Source: Sequoia sempervirens
Taxonomy: Eukaryota; Streptophyta; Pinopsida; Cupressales; Cupressaceae
Assembly: GCA_007258455.2 (NCBI GenBank)
Contig: VDFB02275596.1
Location: forward strand, 1 to 64,000
Direction of reading: 5' to 3'
Length of the DNA stretch: 64,000 bases
Shown: one piece after another, positions 22,381 to 34,833 of the stretch
Layout: each line of letters starts with the position of its first letter
Numbering within the stretch: the stretch's first letter is position 1
The notes under the pieces: generated by a model
What the model saw: the letters and a program-made list of their open reading frames with translations, nothing else
Databases searched by the model: none
Told to the model about the DNA's origin: nothing
Program-made: the position numbers and the translations under genes

Positions 22381-24553
22381 TGTTGTCACCTAGAAAAGCA
22401 CCTTATGCGAAGTTATGAGAACTAAGCTTTCTGGTGAAACATGGGATCATTTCAAGGCTGCGGGTCACCTAAAACTGAAATGAACCTTCGGAGAAGGCCG
22501 GCTTCTTTTGGGTATCACCTAAGCTAATGATCTTGTAAATGTAAAGGGAGAAGGATGCGTACAAAAATGAAAATGATGCGTACAAAAATGAAACTAAACT
22601 GAATTATTCCTATGGTGATACACCAAGTTTGATGAGAAATCATCAAATGAAAGCAAGATACAAACACACTAAGAAAACTTATCTGTGATTGATTTACTTA
22701 CTCACATAACCCTTTCAGTCTTATGCATCATTTTTGATAGGTTTGATCTACATACATATCTTAAGGAGGAAGGAACAAACTTCACAGCTTTGGGGTATGA
22801 ATACAGATTAAAAGAAACACTGTTAAAGAAAACTTGCACGAGCTAACATACAGAAATGAGAGTAGTATAAGAATTAATACTTGCTTTCTTGGTGAACTCT
22901 GTTTTTCATTCCAGATTTCAGTTGAGTTACAAAATATACATTTGTTGAGAAAGGATTCACAAAAATCACTAACTCTTCAAAGTGTATTATTCAAACTATC
23001 TACAAAAAGGCAAAAAAAATGCCTTATATATCTGACTGTGTCGGCCCCCTTAGGGTTTACAAAATATCAGTCTCAAAAAAATCTATCCTAAGATCTTTTA
23101 TTGAATAAAATGTTGCACCCCTGCGTGTCCCTACTGTGTGTGTCGGTGAAAAACTACTAGCTGGAGAAACTCCTTAGATCTTTTGAAGCTACTGGGTGTA
23201 TTTACTTCTGGTCCTTGTGTCCACCTACTGAATCCCCCTATTAAGAGCCTTGAATGCTCTTAAGTCCAGAATAGATACACGTTGGTTCTCATTCTGTTGA
23301 TTCTCTTGGCACTAGTCAAGCTGCCAACGATTCACCCGTAGCTCTCCTTAATTGGCTGGGAACACTACACGCAAACTCCCCTCTAGTCAAAAGCTCGTTT
23401 AGTCAAAATCACATCTCGACGAGACACTGGAAGTGTCTCACTGATGCGATCATGTCCCTCTGAAGCTATCAGCACGACGTGGAAACATCGATGAGAGTCT
23501 TTATCGAGCAACAACTTATGTTGAGCTCCATTTGTCGGCGAGACCTCATCGAGTCGAGGGGACCTTTCTCTGACCTAGAATGCTATACCGAAGGCCATTC
23601 TCATCGGTGAGACTTATCGGGTCGCTGAGACCTCTTTTCCTTCTAGCCCCTCACTTTTTCTGAGCTTTTCATTTCGGGGATACCTTTTGTAATCGCTGAG
23701 ACATCTTAGTGAGATCCCTTAGTCGTACCGAGGGCCTTCTTTCTTTTTGTGTTGGGGAGACCTTTTGTCCTCGATAAGACCTCATGGCAAAGGGACCAAC
23801 CTTTGCCGAGAGCCTATCCCTCTGTCGGGGAGACTTTCACTGAGCTCATTGTTGTCGCCAAAGCACATCCGGGTCGTCGAGACCTCTTGGCGAGCTCAAA
23901 TTGCCACGCCAAAGACTTCAACATAAGGCACTATTGGCGAGACATGTTAGTTTCGCTGGGACTTCTCATCGAGCGCTAGGACTTCCCCGAAGGAATACAG
24001 TTGGTGTGACCTTTTGATGTCGGTAAGACTTCTTACCGATAGTCTTTCTTCTGGCGAGAGCTTCCCCGATGGCTTTTAAACCGGCTGCATTCGGCGAGAC
24101 ATCAACTCTTCGCTGGGACTTCTCACCGAGCCGCTTTGTTATCTCGAAGCCCGTGGTCGCCATGAGTCTCACCGACTGACGATTGAATGGCCTATCGACC
24201 AAAGATCCTGACGCGACAAGAGGTCATACCAAACCCTTCCTGTCACAGTGATAGGCTTTGCAGCTTCGTTTGACAGGACAACAGCTAGGTCACAATGACC
24301 TGTTTAAAACGGAAAGTATCAAGTAGCCAGTTAGCCAGATAGTGAAGATGTCATGCCGACCTGGCTCTAATGGAGGTTGAGCCTGTAACTACTGAGGCAT
24401 AATTCCAATAGAGTAGGCCCCTTACTGAACTCCTTGTGAAATGTCATCAGATGCATGAAATAACCCTCAATGGAGATATCCCTTTTGGCCCTTATGAACA
24501 TCTACATATAGATGCCTTGCTTGATTGAGTCTGAGGGTGATAATTAGGTAACA
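22381..24553 (-). repeat. 3' LTR of G1 (2,173 bp, internally deleted)
   Basis: It aligns with 30987-33903 plus 41446-41673. By eye the first 180 bases differ at roughly 11 positions, mostly transitions. It lacks about 1 kb present in the other LTR; the breakpoint lies at about 23505-23510 with a GC microhomology. It also has an extra 22-bp tandem copy (gatgcgtacaaaaatgaaa) near 22555-22595. A minus-strand TATATAAGG is at about 23020-23030. Confidence 0.9.
23510..24240. repeat. degenerate GAGACC-type short repeats in G1 LTR
   Basis: The motif tcg(g/c)(c/t)gagac(c/t)t and variants recur at irregular 15-45 base intervals. A longer version of the same array occupies about 32100-33830 in the other LTR. 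GC content is well above the flanks. Confidence 0.7.
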
Positions 24554-24858
24554 TTTCTAGCAACATTTGCTAGATGTTTGCTTGCTAAACATGAAGACCA
24601 GTAGTCTAGGCCTATCCATTGGGCATGGAGTCGTTAGAGGGCTCAGAAAACAAACAAAATATCAGTCTTGCACATGGCCTCAACTCCCTGAGATCCAAGG
24701 GTCATAACAGGTTGCTAAAAAAAAACAAAATAGGGGAAAGCAAAAGAGAAAAACTGTGCCATCACAACACCCAGGAAATAGAAAATAACTAACTTGAAGC
24801 GCATAAGCACTTATTGAAAACATAACCCTAAATTAATATGTACAATAGAGGAAATCCA
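24554..24858 (-). other. 3' untranslated region of G1
   Basis: This lies between the integrase stop (about 24859) and the 3' LTR. It is purine-rich in patches, but no clear polypurine tract directly adjoins the LTR. Confidence 0.5.
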
Positions 24859-26115
24859 TCAGAATTGAAAACAAGGTTTAAGGTGTATCCCATTGACTAG
24901 GATAGGAAGTACTTCCCCATCTGTTGTAGCCAGTTGATAAGCATTGTGCTCCTTATAGTCTCTGATAAGGAATGGGCCTATCCACAAGTTGTCAAACTTG
25001 GTGTGATGGCCTGGCCTGCTTTTCAGAACGTCCCATTTGAGCACGAGGTCTCCCACCCTAAAACCTTTTTGTGTAGCCCTTCTATCAAATGTTTTCTTTG
25101 TTTAGAGCTAATGATACTCCAAATCTTTCATTGCTCTATCCCTTGACTCTTCGAGCTCCATGAGCTCCACATACCTTACAAACATAGGGCCATTTCCCTC
25201 AAGCATCTCCAACTAGTGAATAATGTCTAGAGCTGGAAGCTCCACAAATAGGGGCAATCTTGCCTCTTTTCCATAGACCAACATATATGGTGAATTGCCA
25301 ATAGACCTCTTAGGGGTCACTCTATCTGTCCAAACTGCATTCTTTAAACTGATGTGCCAGGTCCTTTGATTATCCTCTATGGTTATTTTAATGATCCTGA
25401 TGAGATTCTTATTTGTGCTTTCAGCTAAACCATTACCCTGAGGGTAATAATTTGAGGATGTATTCAAATGAATGCCATGTTTAATGACCCAATTAGTTAC
25501 TCTTAGACCAGTGAATGCAAGAGCATTATCAAATATGATGGAGTCAAGAACTCCAAATCTGTTGACTATATACTCATAGAAGCTCAAAATTGAAGACTCT
25601 TTTGCTTCTTTCAAAGCTATTGCTTCTATCCACCTTGTGAAATAGTCTATATCTATGAGCACCCACTTGTGACCAGTACTAGAAGGTGGATTTATTGGTC
25701 TACTGAAATCAATGCCCCATCTCATGAAGGGTTGCTCCACTTGAATTGGATGTAGAGGCATGGCAGACAGTTTTTTCTTTCCTGAAAATAGAGTGCATTT
25801 GATACACTTTCTTGACCAGGAATATGCATCTTTGAACAAGCTGGGCCAGTAGTAACCAGCTCTCATGATTTTCTAGGCAGTAGTTCTGGGAGCAAAGTGA
25901 CCTCCTGAAGCTCCGTCATGAAACTCATGAAGTACTTTTTCAATTTGATCACTGTGAATGCATCTTAATAGGACACCATTCAGATCTTTTTGAAAAGAAC
26001 ATTGCCCATTAGAATATATAGTATGGATTGCAGTCTGAAGTATCTCCTTTTGGCTCTGTTCAAACCCGGTGGACACTTGCCAGTTTGTAAAAATTGGGTC
26101 ATATCTTGAACCCAA
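24859..26115 (-). pseudogene. integrase of G1
   Basis: Ty3/gypsy integrase, which would insert the cDNA into nuclear DNA. Visible in order: a zinc-binding HHCC region (H-D-G-A-S-G-G-H then C-I-K-C), W-G-I-D-F (first catalytic Asp), I-F-D-N-A-L-A-F (second Asp), G-N-G-L-A-E-S-T-N-K (catalytic Glu), and a C-terminal domain with G-D-L-V-L-K-W and H-L-K-P-C-F. All three acidic residues are kept. The frame is broken by a few stops (after the zinc region near 25870, and between 25213 and 25056), so the copy is probably inactive. It is the least damaged integrase in the window. Confidence 0.85.
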
Positions 26116-26640
26116 TTAGTTATCCCCACAGGTACATTGTCTCGAGCATCCTGAACCTCATTCGTATTAGCAAGGACCACATCCTTTTCTAGTTCACTTT
26201 CGCTGCTTGACCCAGTAGCAAGTTGTTCATAGAGACCTCTACCTCTAACCAATTTGGTGATCTTAATATCTACATCGTACTCCATGACGTTAGTGATCCA
26301 CCCTGCTCTTTTTTCATTCAGATCTTTATTCAATAAGAATTCCTTCACACTTGGGTGTGCCACCATGACATGAATTTTATTATGAAAGATCAAAGGCTTG
26401 AATTTCTTCAGGCTTCTGATCACAGCAAGAACATGCCTCTCTACAAAGGAGTATTTCTATTCATAATCAACCAAACCTTGACTGAAAAAAGCTATTGGTT
26501 GTTCTAAATTCTCTTCATTTTTTTGAACCAATATTGCAGAAATTTACTTGTGCTACCATAAGCATACAGATAAAAATCTTTAAAAATTTGGGATTTACCA
26601 GCGTAGGAGCTACTGCTAAGGCCTCCTTGACCTTTTCAAA
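26116..26640 (-). pseudogene. RT-linked RNase H of G1 and linker
   Basis: Downstream of RT, on the minus strand, a P-I-A-F-F-S-Q block is followed by V-M-V-A-H-P-S-V-K and D-L-N-E-K-R-A-G-W. This is the gypsy-type RNase H/connection region that normally follows RT. A low-complexity Ser/Glu linker leads into integrase. Stops and frameshifts are present. G1 therefore has this RNase H remnant in addition to the complete RNase H upstream of RT at 27845-28340. Confidence 0.6.
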
Positions 26641-27808
26641 ACTATTCTTGGCATTTTTTGTCCAACTAAAAATTGCATTCTTCTTTAACATAGCTGTCAA
26701 AGGCTGTAACAGGTTTGCAACGTCTGGGATGAACCTTCTCAAAAAGTTGATTTGGCCCAGAAAGCTCTGTAGACCCTTCTTGTGATTAGGTAGCGGCAAC
26801 TCAAGTATGGCTTTGACTCTCTCAGGATCAATAGTAATTCCTTGCTTTGACACTATGTGTCCTAATAATTTCCCTTCATGAATAGCAAAGATACTCTTCT
26901 TTGGATTGAGAGAGATACCAAACTCTACATTTTTCAAAAACTTTCCTAAGATGTGACACATGTTCATCAGCATTCTTAGAATATACTGTAATGTCATCTA
27001 GGTAAATCAATATAATCTTGTTGATCAAACTTTGAAATGCCATGTCCATGGCCCTCTGAAACGTGGCACCAGCATTGGACAAACCAAAAGGCATCCTTTT
27101 GTATGCCATGGTGCCCCATTTAGTTGTGAAAGCAGTTTTGAACTGATCTTCCTCTTTAACCAGCACCTGATTATACCTTGAAAAACCATCTAATAAGGAA
27201 AATCTTTCAGAACCAGTAACCTCTTACAAGATTCGTTCCATGGAGGGCAGCAGGTAGTGGTCTTTCAAAGGTGCTCGGTTAAGATCCCTAAAGTCTACAC
27301 AAAGTCTTATTTCACCACTTTTCTTCCTAACCAGTACAAGGTTAGAAACCCATGAAGTGTGTTTGATAGGAAAGACAATACCCTCCTCGACTAGTTTAGT
27401 CAGCTCTTTAATCATTAGGGGATCAAGTTTAGGATTCAAGGGCCTTTGATTTTGTCTTACCAGCTTAGCATTAGGTTCCAACTCAATTGTATGCTGAGCG
27501 ATATGGGTATCAAACCCTTTCAAATCTGAGTATTCCCAAGCGAAGACATCATATAATTCTTGATATAAAGCGAAAAAAGATTGTCTATCTTCATGTGAAC
27601 AAATTTTTCCTATCTTAAAGAGTTTACCTTTGAAAATCTCCAGCTCTTCATAATGTTCTTGTTTGATTTGCAAGCCAGCTTTACCCCCTTTAAGTTGATC
27701 ATCAGTGCTGAAAATTGACTCTAAGGTAACAAGACATTTGGGTAACTTATTTGTCCTCACCTGTATGACTTGATCACACTGTTGCTTGAGTTTGGCTTGA
27801 TTCATCAT
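26641..27808 (-). pseudogene. reverse transcriptase of G1
   Basis: The N-terminal part contains E-E-G-I-V-F-P-I and R-L-C-V-D-F-R-D-L-N-R. After a frame break comes the palm with M-P-F-G-L-S-N-A-G-A-T-F-Q-R-A-M and Y-L-D-D, then L-G-H-I-V-S-K-Q-G-I and thumb sequences. The catalytic Asp pair of Y-L-D-D is intact. Frameshifts near 27166-27224 and 26876-26997 break the polyprotein. Confidence 0.85.
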
Positions 27809-27844
27809 GGAGAACTGATCTTCTTCGAGCAGGAAGGAAAGTAT

Positions 27845-28340
27845 CTATTCATCACTGTCAAAGACTTTCCAGTGAATGTTGTTATCAAGAATTGATGGCC
27901 TGACTACAACCTTCACATACTGCTGTACTTTCTCTTTTCTAATATCTCCTGGAATATCAAATTGTTCTCCAATGGCTGCAAGCCTGTCATCATGCTTGTT
28001 CTGATTTCTTGGAATAGACACTAAGTTAAAGGCATCAAAAACTTTGAGCATGTCCCACACTCTGTTTCTATAAGACTTTAATGTGTCATTTTTAGCAACA
28101 TTCAGGCCCCTTACTTGATTAACAATTAATTCACTGTCCCCATAGACTTTCAAGCTGGTTATTCCTCTCTTCCTTTCCCACTCTAGACCTTGAACAAGGC
28201 CCTCATATTCAACAGTGTTGTTGGATCATGCAAAAGCAAAACAGAATGTAGAGTAATACCTATCACCTTGTGGAGAAATCAACATTGCACCTCCTCCTGA
28301 TCCATTCTTACTTCTGGAACCATCGAAGAACATCTCCCAA
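27845..28340 (-). pseudogene. additional RNase H domain of G1, located between protease and RT
   Basis: The minus strand encodes F-F-D-G-S-R-S-K with G-S-G-G-G-A (first Asp), N-T-V-E-Y-E-G-L (Glu), V-Y-G-D-S-E-L-I-V-N-Q-V (second Asp), and H-D-D-R-L-A (fourth acidic site). This is a complete RNase H fold of the type called aRNH in Tat elements. It lies upstream of RT rather than just before integrase. One TAG stop interrupts it near 28228. The equivalent domain in E lies at the same relative position. Confidence 0.75.
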
Positions 28341-28513
28341 AGTCCACTTAGTGGTTGCAACAACTAATCTACATCTTTCTCCAAGTTTAGAATCTTTGTG
28401 TCAGGCTCAAGAATGACATAGTTGCCCATACCAGCATCTTGAATGAGGTCCTCAAGACTGTCCAATACATTTTCAACTGCCCATTCATGTAATTGCACGT
28501 CAGGAACAACTTC

Positions 28514-29060
28514 TTATTGGAGTTCTTGAGCAGTAGCTAATTCATTGTCAGAAAGAACGACACAATTTGTGTCTATAGTAGTAGGAACAACATTAAAGGG
28601 ACTTGGGTTATATGGCTCAATGTGATCCTTAGCCAATCTTTCAGATTTAATGGTAACCTTGGTTCCATATCTTGTTTTAAATAGCATATGTGACCAATCA
28701 ACTAATACATAACCACCTATTTTGGCTGTAAAGTCTCTAGATAAACACAAGGAAAAGAAAGGTGGAAGGTCTATGACACATATGTCTTGAGGAACTGAAA
28801 AATTTGGACAAGCATGGAGGGTGAGATTTAAATCCTTGATAATACCCAAAGTATTAACTGAAGTACCATCTAATTGGATCACTCCCTTCTCTAAAGGCTG
28901 GTATTTTAGTCCAAGTTTGTCAGCAATCTATTTTGGCATCATGGAGCTGCTAGCTCCACTATCTACCATATAGTTATGAACTAACTTATCACCAATAATC
29001 ACTGACACGTAGAAAGGAGGTGGTTTAACTCCTTTTTCAGTCTCTATGCAAGGCTACTGA
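28514..29060 (-). pseudogene. aspartic protease of G1
   Basis: The active-site motif V-D-S-G-A-S-S-S is at about 28963-28945. It is followed by the flap and L-D-G-T-S-V-N-T-L-G-I region typical of retropepsin-like domains in gypsy elements, which process the Gag-Pol polyprotein. A stop lies just after the active site (M-P-K-*) and the second half is open to 28514. Confidence 0.8.
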
Positions 29061-29082
29061 TCATTTCCCTGGGAATTATTTG

Positions 29083-30791
29083 TTAACACAACATTTTCAA
29101 GCTTGACAGGGCTGACTGTAACATATCCTTTTGATTTGGGATGGATAATGAGTCCCACATGGACATTGTAACATTCATTTTTCTCATACTATCAAGGATA
29201 TTATAAGGTACAGTTGGATTTACTTTAGGATGTACCTTTATACCAGTATGATCAACTTGCAGGTGTGACTGCTCATTGTCTAGGAGTTGTTGATTTCTTT
29301 GCCAAACAAGAGCCACTCGAGGTGTAGATGGTTCTGCAGTCGCTGCCTTTCCTTTGTCAACCACTTGACCAAGTTCAAAAGCTCTCTTCTTTGCCCTGGT
29401 GTTAGCTGCAACTGGAGAACTATCTTCATTTAACCCACAAAATTCTTGACCTTGCCATTTAAGTAGGGTAGTATCATTGCTAAATTGGTCCTGGTGTTGT
29501 GGGGATGCATCATTGCTTGCACCCTGCTGCGAAATTGAAGCTTTTTGTACCATAAGTGCCTGGTTGATCAGTTCGTTCGAGCAAGTGGCCTGATTATGAG
29601 GTTGGTTACAAGGGTAACACCACTCATAGTCTGCTGTTAAGTTGTTTTGGATAGGAACCAACTCCTTGGTCACACTAACAGGGGCTGGAGCATAGGCCTA
29701 AAAAGACCTTGTGTTCACACTTTATCTTGGGCCCTAATAATTGCCCTGATACTGCTTTCTGAATTGCTAATGTTGACCTTGAAAAGGCTGACTTGAGGCC
29801 TGATTCTGCTGTTGATAAGGCCTAGAATGGGTCTGTTGCTTTTCCAAGTTCACCAACTTGTTACCAAAAGTATGTAAAAGACTTTTGATCTCTTGTAACT
29901 CTTGTGATGAGCTTGAAGCAACACTTTCTTATTTATCAATGGTTGGAACAACAGTTGGCGGCGTTGGTACAACTGGTAGAGGTGTGAAAGGAGGTATTTG
30001 CAAAGGAATGTTTGCATGAATTTCTGAAATATTGGCATTGGTGGCTTGGGAGCAAGCTTACCAGCTTGTATTAAGTTGTTTTCAGTTTTGATAGCTATTT
30101 CAAAGGCATCTAGTAAAGAAACTCCTCCCATTGACTATATCATGACAGTTATATCGTTGTTCAGAGCCCTCAAAAAGTATAAAAATGCATATCCTGGAGG
30201 TGGCCTCACCATTGTAGGGATTCTATCACAGGTTCTCTTAAATCTGAAGTTGAAGTCATTCATATGCTCTTGTGGAGCCCTCTTAATTGTAGTCAATTGT
30301 TCCAATAGAAATAAGTTGTCAAATCTGTCTTGAAATTGCTTATGCAACTTGTCTCCAAATTCGTCCCATGTTGCAATTGAACTGATTGGTAGGCTTCTAT
30401 ACCATTGCACAGCTCTTCCTTTCAGTGAAGCAGCTAGTAATCTTACTGCAACATCCTCTTGGGTTATGTGATGGACTCCACATAACGAAGCCACATTTCT
30501 CATATGTTCAATGGGAGTAGTTTGATCCTCCCTTGTGAAAGTTGGCATACTTTTCAAGGCTGCCATTGGGATGTCGTGCTAGCATGCCAAATTTAAGGGG
30601 CTACCTCTATTGAAAGCGACAAAGGGTTGATTCCTTTGAGTGGCCATTGGAGGTAGCTGAATTGGATTTACTTGTATAGCAAAATGAGATCCCACTGATG
30701 GAGGAGTAGACTGAGTTCTTCTAGAATAGATAACTGTTGTTCCTCTTTTTTCTGTTGCTCTGTCTTTTCTTCTTGGTGGTGACAGCTGCAA
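29083..30791 (-). pseudogene. gag of G1
   Basis: The 30791-30579 frame and the 30566-30135 capsid-like frame are continuous apart from a TAG. The latter shows A-A-S-L-K-G-R-A-V-Q-W-Y, W-D-E-F and an F-N-F-R-F-K-R-T block, typical of plant gypsy Gag. A degenerate zinc knuckle (C-Y-P-C-N-Q-P-H-N-Q-A-T-C) is at about 29623-29582, followed by a basic and Gln-rich linker to protease. Several stops occur at 29700-30130. Confidence 0.75.
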
Positions 30792-30963
30792 ATATTCGAA
30801 GGGACCTAAGCTACCTCTTGTCTAAACTTTTCTCATAAACTGTAGAAGGCATTGATTTCTAGAGTTCTTTCCTCTTTATGGAGTCGCCAAGTATGCCAAA
30901 GGACTTCTATAAAGTCTGGAATTCACTAGTTGCATACCAAACCAACAGTTCAATCTAATTTTT

Positions 30964-30981
30964 GTCCCACTGGGCGTGCTA
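30964..30981 (-). promoter_or_regulatory. primer binding site of G1
   Basis: The minus strand reads TAGCACGCCCAGTGGGAC five bases after the 5' LTR end. It resembles a TGGCGC-type primer binding site with the first TGG mutated to TAG. Its position between LTR and gag supports minus orientation. Confidence 0.5.
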
Positions 30982-30986
30982 TAAAC

Positions 30987-33903
30987 TGTTGTCACCTAGA
31001 AATGCACCCTATGTGAAGTTATGAGAACTAAGCTTTCTAGTGAAACATGGGATCATTTCAAGGCTGTGGGTCACCTAAAACTAAAATGAACCTCTGGAGA
31101 AGGCCGACTTCCTTTGGGTATCACCTAAGCTAATGATCTTGTAAAGGTAAAGGGAGAAGGATGCGTACAAAAATGAAACTAAACTGAATTATTCCTATGG
31201 TGATACACTGAGTTTGATGAGAAATCATCAAATGAAAGCAAGATACAAACACACTGAGAAAACTTAATTGCGATTGATTTACTTACTCACATAACCCTTT
31301 TAGTCTTATGCATCATTCTTGACAGGTTTGATCTACATACATATCTTAAGGAGGAAGGAACAAACTTCACAGCTTTGGGGTATGAATACAGATTAAAAGA
31401 AACACTGTTAAAGAAAACTTGCACAAGCTAACATACAGAAATGAGAGTAGTATAAGAATTAATACTTACTTTCCTGGTGAACTCTTTTTTTCATTCTAGA
31501 TTTCAGTTGAGTTACAAAATATACATTTTTTGAGAAAGGATTCACAAAAATCACTAACTCTTCAGAGTGTATTATTCGAACTATCTAGAAAAAGGAAAAA
31601 AAAATGCCTTATATATCTGACTGTTTCGGCCCCCTTAGGGCTTACAAAATATCAGTCTCAGAAAAATCTATCCTAAGATCTTTTATTGAATTAAATGTTG
31701 CACCCCTGTGTGTCCCTGCTATGTGTGTCGGTGAAAAACTACTGCCTGGAGAAACCCCTTAGATCTTTTGAAGCTACCGGGTGTATTTACCTCTGGTCCT
31801 TGTGTCCACCTACTGAATCCCCCTATTAAGAGCCTTGAATGCTCTTAAGTCCAGAACAGATACACGTTGGTTCTCATTCTGTTGATTCTCTTGGCACTAG
31901 TCAAGCTACCAATGATTCACCCGTAGCTCTCCTTGATTGGCTGGGCACACTACACGCAGACTCCCCTCTAGTTAAAAGCTCGTTTAGTCGAAATCACATC
32001 TCGGCAAGACACTGGAAGTGTCTCACTGATGCGATCATGTCCCTCTGAAGCTATCGACACAACGTGGAAACATCGATGAGAGTCTTTATCAAGCTTCAAA
32101 ATTCATACTGATGTTGCCTCTGTGGTTGCCAAGATAACCAATTGTTGGTGAGACGATTTACCGAAGGAAAAACGTTACCCCGAGAACCCCCTTATCGTTT
32201 CGGCAAGAGCTTATTGATATCACCCCGAATGCATTTCACTCTACTGGGCTCCAGATTTCCTTCAGCAAAACCATATCAAGTTGGGAAGACTTCATTGTGA
32301 GGCTCATTGTCTTGCTGATGCTCCTTTCGCTGAGACTACACTGTGTCGACAAGATCTTTTCGCAACGGCTGGGAGCTCTGCCAATGTCATTTATGTTTGG
32401 GAGACCTTCTACTAGTCAGTGAGACTTTTGAGCAAAGTTTCCAACTCTTGGGGAGCTCAGCTTGCTTTCAATGAGACATTGGTGTGTCGGTGAGATCCTC
32501 CACTGAGCTTCATTTCGTTTTGGCGAGACCCCTCGGTGTCGGCGTGACCTCTTGTCGAAACCAAAATACTTCGGTGAGCTCCCAGCTATCAGGAAGACAT
32601 CTTGCCAACTTCTTTTTTTCTCCTCGGGCCCATTCTACATCGGCAAGACCTTAAATTGCATCGCTGAGACTTCACGGTGATCCCGCCAACCTTCGCCGAA
32701 TCCAACATCTTCTGCCAATCCTTTGCTTTTCAACTATTGTCGGTGTGACCCCTTGATGTCGCCGAGACCATATACCGAAGGCCCATCTTATGCCGAGCCT
32801 TCCTTTCCTCCTTGGCTCATTCTTTTGGCCAAACCACCTGTTTGTCGCTGAGACACACACCGAACTCCTCATTCTACCTGAGCTCCCCTTTCTTTCATTG
32901 AGACTTCCTTGATCGCCGAGACATCTTGTAGACTTCCCCTTGCCTCATGTGTTACACCGAAGATCTTTCCCATTCGCCAAGACTCTATTTCGTCGGCCAG
33001 ACCTCACATCAACATGACTTCATTGGTGGGACCGTTGGCTTTCTTCGGTGTGACCTTCATCCTTCGGCAAGACATTATGCCAAATGCAACAACTTATGCT
33101 GAGCTCCATTTGTCGGCGAGACCTCACCGAGTCAGGGGGACCTTTCTTCGACCTGGAATGCTATACTGAAGGCGATTCTCATCGGTGAGACTTATCGAGT
33201 TGCTGAGACCTCTTTTCCTTCTAGCCCCTCACTTTTGCCGAGCTCTTCATTTCGGGGAGACCTTTTGTAATCACTGAGACATCTCAGCGAGTTCCCTTAG
33301 TCGTACCGAGGGCCTTCTTTCTTTTTGTGTCGGGGAGACCTTTTGTGCTCGGTAAGACCTCATGGCGAAGGGACCAACCGCTGCCGAGAGCCTATCCCTC
33401 TATCAGGGATACTTTCACCGAGCTCATTGTTGTCGCCAAAGCACCTCTGAGTCGCCGAGACCTCTTGGCGAGCTCAAATTTCCATGCCGAAGACTTCAAC
33501 ATAAGGCACTATCGGTGAGACATGTTAGTTTCGCTGGGACTTCTCACCGAGCGCTAGGACTTCCTCGAAGGAATGCAGTTAGTGTGACCTTTTGATGTCG
33601 GTAAGACTTCTTACCGACAGTCTTTCTTCTGGCGAGAGCTTCCCCGATGGCTTTTAAACCGGTTGCATTCAGCGAGACATCAACTCTTCACTGGGACTTC
33701 TCACCGAGCCTCTTTGTTATCCCAAAGCCCATGGTCGCCATGAGTCTTGCTGACTGATGATTGAATGGCCTATCGGCCAAAGATCCTGACACGACAAGAG
33801 GTCATACCGAACCCTTCCTGTCACAGCGATAGGCTTTGCAACTTCGTTCGGCAGGACATAAGCTAGGTCACAGCGACCTATTCAAAACGAAAAGTATCAA
33901 GCA
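30987..33903 (-). repeat. 5' LTR of G1, main part
   Basis: Homologous to 22381 to about 24324 but about 1 kb longer. The extra segment is about 32095-33087. The LTR is interrupted after 33903 by G3 and continues at 41446-41673. AAGCA at 33899-33903 is the G3 target duplication. Confidence 0.9.
32100..33830. repeat. long GAGACC-type repeat array in G1 5' LTR
   Basis: Dozens of degenerate copies of a tcggcgagacct-like motif occur at irregular spacing. This is the full-length version of the array shortened in the other LTR. It is higher in GC and CpG than surrounding DNA and has no coding frame. Confidence 0.75.
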
Positions 33904-34324
33904 TGTTGGCATAACAACTAGCACCTCTGGAGTAAGAGTTGGTACAGACAGCTATGCACACTATGCAATGAGTGCTCTTCAAATTAGGAGGGGAAGCTCC
34001 CTCGTTGTGCTTGACAAAAGTACTTGCAAATGGAAATAAACTAAACTAAATCCTGTCTTTTTGTTTCAGCTATAGAGGTACAAGGCTTTCTCGAAAACTA
34101 ATACATTACAGCTGAGTTTTTTTGGTTTTGCAGATCTACCAACTACAACTAAACTTAATAACTTAAATTCTATCCAGTTTCCTCAAGAAAATAGAGCATG
34201 AGAAAACGGAGCAAGGTTTTGACTATCAGACGATAAACGGATTCAGATTCTCTACTTGAAGGCAAGGTGGCGCAACTATTATCTCAATCTGAACAAGTTT
34301 ATTGGGCACAAAACAGATTTAAGA

Positions 34325-34740
34325 ATTTACCATGACAATCTTATGAAACCCTATGTGGCATAACACTTGATCATAATAGTAAAGACTCACAAAACAGTTT
34401 TATCATCACAATCTCACAAAACCCTATGTGGCATAACACTTGATCGAAATGATAAAAGTTTCACAAAACATATTTATCTAAACTATGGGAGGAATTTACC
34501 ATGCCAATCTTATGAAACCCTATGTGGCATAACACTTGATCAAAGTAGTAAAGACTTCACAAAATGATTTTATCATCACAATCTCACGAAACCCTATGTG
34601 GCATAACACTTGATTGAAATGATAAAAGATTCACAAGACAAATTTATCTAAACTATGGAAAGAATCCACCATTACAATCTCTTGAAACCCTATGTGGCAT
34701 AACAATTAATCATAATAGCGAAGACACATGAACAAATACC
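34325..34740. repeat. about 170-bp tandem repeat made of two unequal half-units
   Basis: The phrase accctatgtggcataaca occurs five times, starting at about 34348, 34421, 34517, 34591 and 34687. The spacings alternate 73, 96, 74, 96, giving a higher-order period of about 170 bases (roughly 2.5 copies). It lies in R-U5 of G3, downstream of the minus-strand TATA box. Confidence 0.85.
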
Positions 34741-34820
34741 AAAAGAGCAATATTGAGGGCAAGGTAGGCGCAGCATATATTTCTCTCTTAAGAAAAAGTT
34801 ATTTACAAATGAGCAAAAGC

Positions 34821-34833
34821 TCTTATTTATATA
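34821..34833 (-). promoter_or_regulatory. TATA box of G3 LTR
   Basis: The minus strand reads TATATAAATAAGA, about 920 bases from the LTR's 3' terminus at 33904. This is close to the spacing in E (about 890). Confidence 0.55.

Noticed and set aside
22376..33904. First model of G1 ending at 33899 with duplication GGGAT/AGCAT
   Set aside because: The two five-mers mismatch, whereas extending the right LTR across G3 to 41673 gives a perfect GGGAT and restores the E integrase frame.
34325..34740. CRISPR-like regular repeat spacing
   Set aside because: Plant nuclear context, no cas genes, and unequal half-units related to each other; it is an ordinary tandem array in an LTR.
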